From the NCBI GenBank assembly GCA_025685495.1, contig JAJNMT010000270.1, forward strand, positions 186,001-250,000: a stretch of 64,000 nt of DNA, read 5' to 3'. Position 1 is the first letter of the stretch, and the number at the start of each line of letters is the position of its first letter. A program made the translations under genes and the position numbers. Origin of the DNA: Huntiella abstrusa. Taxonomy: Eukaryota; Ascomycota; Sordariomycetes; Microascales; Ceratocystidaceae. Shown here in pieces: positions 56,076 through 64,000 of this stretch. The notes under the pieces are model-generated. The model was not told the origin of the DNA. It made no database searches and saw only the letters and a list, made by a program, of their open reading frames with translations.

Positions 56076-57507
56076 CAGAAGGGATCTTGTTAGCGGTTTT
56101 GCTAATAGAGTATATAAGCATAACGCACTAACCTGCCGTTTTTTTTTCAGTTTCAAGCTTATTCTTTCTGGACCTTCTATTTTGTAGCTTTGACTTGGAG
56201 TTTGCAGATTATTTCCCCATCCATCCATAAGCATTGACAGCTTATGGTGTTGGAGAGAAAAATCCCGGATAATTTCTTTTTTTACCGGGCGGAACTAACT
56301 AATGATGTTGCAGTGCAGTTTACCGTTTTGCGGGGAAGTCATGATGACCTTTTTTTGACGGCGTTTATCGTGGGATTTCGGTTATGACGAGTTCATGTAT
56401 GTTTTGGCAGCTTGGGTAGTCTCGGAATCTTTAGCGGGGGGCGGAGATTATCTGGTTCTGCTGGATATAGAGGGTACATACGGTATAGTGGACTTGTCTC
56501 ATTTGTTGAGGGAGAGTCATTGGGACGGATGACGGTCGGTAGTTTTAAGTAACGTAGCAATGAGGCCAATACAGGTTTTTCAAGATGGTATGGACCCGTG
56601 ATATCACGATGCATTGCCAAGACTAACCAATGTTAACCGTCCTCCCGATGACGACGTCACTCCTATTTTCAGCCTCGGTCATGTCTGAACACCGACTTAC
56701 ATGCATCCATATGTCCATGATTCTATCGGCCCGTTTCTTCCTCCTTGACACATGACCAGCCGTCATCCTCCAAGTTCGATGATCACTTTCCCGGCCGCCC
56801 TTGTCTCCCCCACATTGAGACCCCACAGTGGGAAAGTCTGGGGGAGACAAGAGAGACGCCAAATAATAGGTTATTATGTATGTACATCGTCGGCTCCCTG
56901 GCGTGTATTTTTCGTCACTGTGATCCTGTTGTCTCCTTGGCACACTGACATGTTGCCATGCGGAGGCTCCTCGTCTCTTTGGTCCGGGAGAATAGGCGGG
57001 GTTTATCCAGAGTTGGGCCTGGGATTTCACGGATTCTAAGGTTCTGCGGGATCAATAGACGGGACGGTTGGACATGTGGAGTGATGGCTCAGAGGCGTGC
57101 GGTCCTTAGGATGGGCGTGATATATTGCATCTCGTTGGTTACCGGTGTTGAGGTCATCAAAGTGGTTGGGATTTCCTATTGCGGTGGGTCCGCTTTGGAG
57201 ATCATCTAGTTTATATCACTTAAACGGAAGTATCTCCGGATGGCTGGCCGCCGGTCAGGGTACCAGCCATGTGTTGTCGACATCGGGACAGGCACTCCGT
57301 TGGCTCTGCATGCAAATTATTACGTGTATTAAAGTGTATAGTTTAAGTTTGTACATCACACTAGATTCACTAGTTAGGCAAACACCATGTATTGGATGTG
57401 TGTATGTACGCCAAGGGCCTCAGGCCACCTCGAGTGATATTGAGGCCCGGTGAATCCGGACGTGAGCCGTCGAGATGACGGACGACAGTCGGCCGATTTG
57501 ATCCCTC
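56076..57507. other. Intergenic stretch between tRNA and ERG24
   Basis: No gene seen. The short frames lack family features. The right end is the 3' flank of the sterol reductase gene; ATGTATGTACAT, an exact palindrome, lies at about 56878-56889. Confidence 0.55.
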
Positions 57508-59018
57508 TTAGTAAACGTACGGGACAACCTTGTAAGGCACCTTCTTCTTGTACTCCAACCAGTCATCGCCATACTTCTTGAAGCACTTATCGTCGTCGCG
57601 ACCCTCACGGTGCAACAACAAAGTGGCAAAGTAGAAAACATAGAAGTAGGTAAAGATCACACCCCACCCCCTAGCGGCATCCTGCACAACCTCTCTTCCA
57701 TCCAACATGACTAGAGCCCCATCAACGCCACTGCCCGCAGCCAGGATCGTGTAGCCAGCCCAACCGGTAGGAAGGGAGTAAGGCCAGCTCTGGATCCAGT
57801 CTCCGAGATAGTTGATGTGACGGGCGAGACCCCACCAACCGGTGATAAGCAGCTTGCTTCCGGTCTTGGTAGTGATGTACTTGAGATGGGCGACATCGGG
57901 CGAGTCAGGGTTACGGCGGAACTCATTCTTCTCGTTGTTGGACGAACGGAAAATGGTGAAGCCCGTGGCAAGCACAACGAATGTGATACCCAGACCCCAG
58001 GGACCGAGAGTCACAGGGAAGGTGGCCAGGTAGCGGGTCTGCGTGGAGTAAAGGAAGGGAACCCAGACGAGATCACCAAATGAAAGCATGTTTCCGAATC
58101 CATCAAGGGTGATGTCCATCATGGTAAGAACAGCCGATTCATTGTACCAAGCATCAACAACGTAGAGGGTCTGAATGCTAGTCAGGAAAATCATGGAATC
58201 GGAGACGAAGCCAAAGTTGCGATACTGCTTAGCAACAAAGGCAAAGTTGCACAGAGCCCACATCAGCAAACCGGGCCGAAGCTCGCACCACTCCTTGATA
58301 TCCACCTCGCCAAAGAAAGGAAGGGTGACGCGAGGGTTAAGCTCACGGCCAATATACCAATCGTACATAATGTTGCCAGTCTGTCCGCCAATAGCAAGCT
58401 CGCGCATCTCCTTGTTACCGGGCTTAACGGTGAAGGACTCGATATAGCAGTAAGTAGCCAGACCATACGCGATGATCAGATGAGACATCATGAGCGCAAG
58501 GAAGTGCTCATCAATGTAACGCCAAACAATGAAGTCGGCACCCTCAGCAATAGTACCAGACAAGCACGCAGCCAGAATGGCCATGTTACTGGTGAAAGCA
58601 TTACACTTGTACCGGAGCTTACCGCCAGAAAGGAGCTCAGTACCCATAGCGATCTCCGCAGGCAGAATAGCATACAGGAACAAGTTAACAAAGTAATACG
58701 CGACGGTAACCGCGAAAACCTCCAAGTTGAAGAATCCCGCAAGACCCGGCCATCCAACCTCCACCTTGAGCCGCTCAAGGTTCAGTGTAGCAGGGCTCAA
58801 CAGCGACGGGGCCGGGCAGCCGGAGACATCATTGCAGGCAAAGTAGAAAAGACACAGGAGAACGGGCAGACCAAAGGAGATACCAAAGGCTCCGAGACTA
58901 GACGCGTGTTAGGATTTTTTTTTGGTCTCGCTGACTGGCGGGGCTAAGAGGGGACTTACGGGCCGCCGAATTCATAATGGCGCGCCGGATGAACGGACGC
59001 GGGTGACTTTGTGGCCAT
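57508..59018 (-). CDS. ERG24: Sterol C14-reductase (ERG24 type)
   Basis: Two exons (58960-59018, 57508-58897; 62-nt intron, GTAAGT donor, CCTAAC branch) encode 482 residues. The 59-nt first exon is fixed by the conserved HYEFGGPLGAFGI sequence, rebuilt across the splice. The protein has eight or more membrane helices and ends in the family signature: LLITGWWGLARHINYLGD, CFKKYGDDWLEYKKKVPYKVVPYVY-type tail. It is an NADPH-dependent ER enzyme that reduces the delta-14 double bond after C14-demethylation in ergosterol synthesis, and is the target of morpholine fungicides in this family. Related delta-7 and delta-24(28) reductases share the tail, but the N-terminus and the EFGGP start fit C14-reductase best. 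Codon use is biased toward C-ending codons. It is divergent from the sorting receptor gene. Confidence 0.92.
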
Positions 59019-59802
59019 TTTTGTTTCGTCTGTTTATAGGGGTTGTTAAGAAAGACAGGTCATCTAGAACTAGATAATCAGAAGTTCTATAACGATAGAG
59101 ATGAGTACTTTCTTGATTTATTCACTGACACCTATTCACCGTTGATCGTCGCGATGCCAACTTGGCGTTTTCTCCACTTTTAAACAGCTGTTATGAAAGT
59201 ATGCTTCACTAATCTTCACTAATCTGTCGCATACATATGTTCCGTCTTGGTTCCGCGGATACCCGGTGATGGTCAACAGTAGGGTTAACCATACGAACGG
59301 GCCAAATACAACCCTAGCCAGTAAGTGATCAGCCGAATCTGGAGGTCGGATTTTTGTGCGGGCCTGAGACAGTTGGGTCTGGACTGGAGCTAGGGGTCTG
59401 ATGTAATCGCATGTGTATCTAAGAGTGTGCATGGATTATGAAAGATCTAAACGTGTTGCGTAAGTACACATGTATCACGAAAACATGCGCATTGCATTCT
59501 TAACATTCATAATTTGACAAGAAACCACCTACGTCACCTTACTTTTCGCCAATAACTCTGCCAATTTTTATTTAAATCGTCACACGAATTCGGTAATACC
59601 AAAGCAACACGCACAAAAGCCGCAAAAAGACGGAACTCAAACCCGACTTATCCGCTGTCTCTCGCATCTTCAACCGTGGTTGACGATCTTCCCTCCAATC
59701 CCCCCGCCCGCGACAATCTCCATCTCCCCTCCCATCCGATTTTCCCCTACCTATCGGAACAAAAAAAAACCCCGGCGGCTACTATACACCACACCCGACA
59801 AA
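59019..59802. promoter_or_regulatory. Divergent promoter region of ERG24 and the sorting receptor
   Basis: These 784 bp hold both promoters. The receptor side ends in a C/A-rich tract with no ATG for the last 120 nt or so. No gene is visible. Confidence 0.55.
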
Positions 59803-61088
59803 ATGATGCCGATAAAAGCCCTCTTGGCTGGGCTTCTTGCCTTCGGCGCCCCGCTCGTTCATGCCGCCGCCGCCACATCGACTACCACTGAACCCCCTGC
59901 TTGCACTGCGACTTCCACTTCTAACATTGGTGGCTTCTTTGACCTCCGGCCCGATATTGCCATTTCGGGGGATACGATGCCTCCCGGGCGGAGCGCAGGT
60001 CGTGTGCGCATGACGGATTATGAGGCGCGTGGATGGGATTATGGGTATAACTTTACCATGAATGTGTGTGCGCCGGTGCTAGGTGGCGTGCGCGATGTCG
60101 TTGGCTTGGATAAGGCCTCCTGGTCGAATGTGAGTGCCTACTATACGTACAAAGGCGACGTCTACTCACTCGGGTAAGTTCCGGACCCCCTCTTCGGGAG
60201 ATACACTCTACAAGCTACTAACCCAACTCACCACCCACCAGCCAATCGTCCATGGACCTACACAGCCGCGGTCGTAAACTCGTCCTACAATACGAAAACG
60301 GCTCCCCCTGCGACACCACAAACCCCAGCCGTCGCAAATCCGCCACCATCTCCTTCCTATGCTCCAGCGACCCTCTCAACCCGACATTAGCAATCTCCTT
60401 CGTCGGCGCCTCCCCCGACCAATGCGCCTACTTCTTCGAAGCCCGCACGCCGCACGCCTGTCTGTCCGCGGAGCCGTCGCGGCCGCAGAGCGGGTCGGTT
60501 GGGCCCGGGGGTGTGTTCTTCTTGATTGTTACGATTGCCTTTGGCGTTTACGTCGTGGCTGGTGTGGTTTATAACCGGACCATTTCCCATGCGCGCGGCT
60601 GGAGACAGCTGCCGAATTATACCCTGTGGCAGGGCCTTTGGGGTGCTATTTGTGTATGTATAACTCTTGGTGGACGGAGGCGGAGATGGTGATGAGGACT
60701 AGGATAGATGAGTCTAGATTTGGGAGGTTGTTTGATTTTTCATAGACTATTTTCGTTTCATCAGAATGGGCTCATGGCGTTTTTGGTACTTGGTATATTA
60801 TTAGGGATTTGGAGTGTGTCTCGGGTTACTGTCTCAGTCTCATCTATCTCCACACCGTCCATATCCGTAATCATCAGCTGTAAGCTAACCAAAACTGTCT
60901 TCCTACTTCCCCACAAACAGGATTTCACTACAATCTTTTCTTCCATGCTTGCCCGCATCTTCCCCGCCGCCGCTGCTGCTAGACCATTTGGTCCGGGTCG
61001 TTACTCCCGCCTTCCAGGCCGCGCTGAGCGTGATCGGGACGTTGAGAATCGTTTGATCGATCAGTTGGACGAGGAATGGGATGACTAA
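59803..61088 (+). CDS. Mrl1-like mannose-6-phosphate-receptor-family sorting protein
   Basis: Three exons (59803-60173, 60242-60653, 60921-61088; introns of 68 and 267 nt) encode 316 residues. Residues 1 to about 23 form a signal peptide. The lumenal part (about 30-215) is an MRH-type fold with paired Cys (ACTATS, VCAPV, PCDT, FLCSSD, QCAYFFEARTPHAC). One membrane helix follows at about 225-245 (VFFLIVTIAFGVYVVAGVVY), then a cytosolic tail with YNRTISHARGWRQLPNY and the acidic C-terminal ENRLIDQLDEEWDD, which is typical of fungal Mrl1 relatives and carries likely sorting signals. Such proteins cycle between Golgi and endosome and help deliver vacuolar hydrolases; Atg27 is a related alternative. 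The second intron was placed by its GTATGT donor and CTAAC branch site, and by the restored frame. Confidence 0.85.
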
Positions 61089-61280
61089 GCCATGACGGTT
61101 GCGGATTTCTGCTTGTTGTTTGTTGTTTCTCTTTAGTTAGATACCAAGTTTTTGTACGGTGTTTAGGTTGGGCCTTTGGGGCCGAAAGTTTGTTCATATT
61201 CAAAGGGTCAATACATGAGTACACAAATACGCCACTGGCATATTTTACACCGAAACTATTTATATACATACTACAGCCGT
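61089..61280. other. Short convergent 3' intergenic stretch
   Basis: Only 192 bp separate the stop codons of the receptor and the DIP2-like gene, so their 3' UTRs probably overlap. Confidence 0.6.
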
Positions 61281-64000
61281 CTAGTTCAGATCGTCGGCAA
61301 GATTCATATTCCTAATAGCATCTTGTGTCCAATCGTCTGCTACTTCAACTGGATTCCCATCGTTAAGCCACAAAGCTTCACCCCGTCCATCGATACTTGG
61401 TAGAGGACCTGAGAGTGTGGCCCCCATTGACCCGCCCTGTGTTGTAGTCGCAGCAGTAGAAACTGCCTGAGTGTCTGCCGATTCACTGCTAGCCAGTGTT
61501 GTCGATCTAGACAACCCAAAGTCAAATGCAGGAATTGTAGAGTTATTGGGGAGGGTAGAAGTGGCCGAATCAGGTCCTGTTACCTGGAGCGGAATCTCAG
61601 GAGGAGGCATAGTCGGTGGTTGAGGGGCCTGTTGCTGCGGTAAATATTGCTGCGCCGGCGCCTGCTGGGCTTGTTGAGGAACCATAGCAGGATACCCATG
61701 TTGCTGCTGTTGCTGTTGGTATTGCTGCTGCTCATAGTACATTTGCTGCTGGTACTGCTGGTCCGGGTACATCTGCTGTTGTTGTTGCTGATCCGGGTAC
61801 ATCTGCTGCTGTTGTTGCTGCTGTTGGTACAGGATATGCTGGGGCATTTGCGGCATTGGTGGCGCTTGGGAACTCCGCATCGTGTCCAGGCGAGTAGACT
61901 GGCTCATAATCGACATGCGGCGGTTCGCCATGGTCAACTCCTGCGCGCTTTGGAACGAGCTCATAGATGACCGACCAACTGTCTCCCCCGCTTTGTTGTG
62001 CTCACCTGCCATGTGCGGATCCGTACTACGGATAGCAAATTGGGCAAGTGTAGCCTGCTTACGCTGGAGCCAATTGGCCATGATTTTGCCACGCTGCTTC
62101 TCGCCCAGGCGAGAGCGCATAAACATACCCTTCTCAACAAAAGCAACAATGTCTACTATGATCTGGTGCTCATTGAGAACAGCGTTGACAATGACAGGTA
62201 CAATGGAAGCAAGGTAGGGGCTACGAGGGACCTCGGCCAGTACAACAAGAAGCCCACCAGCTTGGAAAACAACACTACCAAACAGTTAGTACATAATAAT
62301 CGACACAACAATGAAATGGAAAACTTACCTTCCGCCGGGAACAATGCGCCGATGAGATCGTTCAATCGAGGTTTCAATATCCACCGGGAAGTGACTGAGA
62401 CCATTGATCTCGATGGTCTCACCTGCGGCACCAAGGACAAACAGCACTTGCATATCAACCAACGCACCATTCGGCCCAATAGGCCGACTGACACTATACA
62501 GGAAACCAAGATCACCAGTACGCACATATGAGATGTTAGGATCACCATCCAAAGTGCGCCCGTTAAACCGGTCCATATCAAAGGGACTAGTCGAACCGTA
62601 GAAGCCCTTCACACAAGCTTCACTGTCAACCCAAATTTCACCAAATTCACCATCGTGACAAAGAGCACGGCTCTCGGGATTCACAATTGCAATCTGGGTG
62701 GAAACTGGGACCATGCCAGAGTCTTGAACCAACAGAGCTGATTTGTTATCAGGGGAAGGCTCAACTACAACAACCAAACCTTGACGTAGAGCGCGGGTGT
62801 CTAACCATAGTTCAATAGGCTCAATGCACATGTATGAACGCGAGGCAATCATGGGGTTAAATACATGAGAGTAAACAGTGTTAATAGCAGTGCGATCAAA
62901 AGAGGCACTGGCAAAGAACGTGCGAACCTTTTGGAACACATCTACACGTGGCCGAGAGTCAGACGAGATCATGACATTCTTTAGCTCCTGCAAAGTGAAA
63001 CCCTTAGGACTCATAGAAGCCATGGCATGGTCAAGCATCTGTGGCGTTGCATATGTATCTTTGATCTTGTAGCGTGACAGCATAAAAAAGAGAGACAGTG
63101 GGTTCTGGGCAAAGTCAACCGGCGACAACAGATAAGTGGAGGTACCAAGATAGATACCTAAAAGAACAGTATGAAGGAAACCAAGACCATTGGTGCTACG
63201 AACACAACCAAGGACTGGACGGGATCCGCTCATCTGGCAGGTTTCCTTTTGCACCTTGCACATTCCCAAGATTGTGTCGTGACTCAGCTGAACAGAGATA
63301 CGCTTTTGATCAGGTGTCCAGTAAGTCCACACAATGGCAGGGTAATGTGGCTGCACCCAAGCAGCGTTCATCGTGATCTTCGAGTCACGGAGACCGACAG
63401 TTTGACGTGGGGGCTTGGTTGTGTTGTAGACATTAGGGAGAGGTGTCTTGAGGTAATCGGCAGTTTGTTTGATGTGGCTCGAAACAATCTTGATCTTAAG
63501 AAGGTGATCAACATCTTGGTTTACCAAAACGGCTTTAACCTTGTAGTCCGATACCAAGTGGAGCAACGCAGGTACATCTTCAGCCAGACGGTTCTGATCA
63601 AGAGGCGCAATGGGAATTACAACAAGACCGAGGCTGATACAGGCGTGGACGGCGTAGACAAACTCCTCGGAGTGTGTGTACATGAGTATGATGTGGTTTC
63701 CGGGCTGGACCTTAACCTTATTCTTCAGGTACAGAGCGACAGCGGCAATCTTAGTGTCAAACTTTCTCCAGGTGATGCCCTTACCTTCGCGACCACGACT
63801 GTCGATAGTACAGTATGCTAGCTCATCGCCTTGTCTAGTGACACGCCAGTGGATGATATCAGTGATTGACTTAAAGCTGTTCAGAGGTGTCGCCGTGCGA
63901 TCATCCATGACGACCTCACGACGATCAATACCCGAGTATTGCTTATCAGCATGCATCAAGATATCAGAACGGGTGGCAGAAGCTAAGGGAGACCAGATAC
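61281..64000 (-). CDS. DIP2/Cmr2-family adenylate-forming protein (C-terminal part, runs off the edge)
   Basis: Partial gene: exons 61281-62274 and 62329 to beyond 64000 (54-nt intron, GTAAGT donor, GTACTAAC branch). The visible 888 or so residues are the second half of a protein that is usually 1500-1900 residues. The exon is still open at the window edge. The AMP-binding (fatty acyl-AMP-ligase-like) domain shows ITWRKFDTKIAAVALYL near its start and the hinge motif YVRTGDLGFLYS near its end. A basic helix-rich region follows (RSRLGEKQRGKIMANWLQRK), then a polyQ tail with MYPDQQ repeats and an acidic end. DIP2 proteins carry two such domains and act in lipid metabolism; yeast Cmr2 controls a subset of diacylglycerols. 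The phosphate-binding loop is degenerate (WTYWTPDQKR), so classical CoA ligase activity is not assured. Confidence 0.88.
61680..61836 (-). repeat. CAG-rich polyglutamine repeat with MYPDQ units
   Basis: A Gln-codon tract encodes two MYPDQQQQQ-like units, then MYPDQQYQQQMYYEQQ and a run of Gln. It sits in the C-terminal tail of the DIP2-like protein and is a likely site of length variation. Confidence 0.85.

Noticed and set aside
1..64000. Possible transposons, CRISPR arrays or viral insertions
   Set aside because: I found no transposase or reverse transcriptase frames, no long terminal or inverted repeats and no regularly spaced repeats. The RdRP is of the cellular eukaryotic (QDE-1) type, not viral.

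Overview
The window looks like nuclear DNA of a filamentous ascomycete fungus (Pezizomycotina). The support is two Zn2Cys6 transcription factors, a QDE-1-type RNA-dependent RNA polymerase, a secreted GH3 beta-glucosidase, sterol C14-reductase, a PX-SNARE of the Vam7 type, a Cmr2/DIP2-family protein, and short introns. I resolved 16 introns; most begin GTAAGT and 13 of them carry CTAAC at the branch site, 10 as ACTAAC. Gene density is low for a fungus: 15 protein genes and one tRNA in 64 kb, separated by kilobases of apparently non-coding DNA. An early-diverging, intergenic-rich Pezizomycotina lineage would fit, but that placement is inference.

Layout, left to right. 1-7.5 kb: mostly non-coding, with simple repeats and one small intronless gene (106 aa). 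7.5-16.2 kb: a Zn2Cys6 regulator, then a 1451-aa membrane-anchored, repeat-rich coiled-coil protein. 19-28.7 kb: a housekeeping block with a Vam7-like SNARE, an EB1/Mal3 microtubule plus-end protein, the ribosome-biogenesis helicase Drs1, and a NicO-type Ni/Co transporter. EB1 and Drs1 are divergent. 28.7-32.2 kb: no gene seen. 32.3-44 kb: a second Zn2Cys6 regulator, a 4.2 kb gap, and the RdRP. 44-50.2 kb: a REX-type DEDDh exonuclease and a SAM methyltransferase, tail to tail. 50.7-53.4 kb: the GH3 beta-glucosidase. 56 kb: an intron-containing tRNA-Ala. 57.5-61.1 kb: ERG24-type sterol reductase, divergent from an Mrl1-like vacuolar sorting receptor. 61.3 kb to the window edge: the 3' part of a DIP2/Cmr2 adenylate-forming protein, tail to tail with the receptor.

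The genes are mostly unrelated housekeeping and regulatory functions; I see no biosynthetic cluster, transposon, CRISPR array or viral insertion. The least expected signals are: long 5' leaders that contain no ATG at all (up to 711 nt); an in-frame open extension past the UGA of the Vam7 gene that would add a membrane helix to a SNARE that normally has none; a degenerate tandem module plus an unrecognised C-terminal domain in the 1451-aa membrane protein; and a dispersed self-complementary TGTATGTACATACA-like motif across the intergenic DNA.
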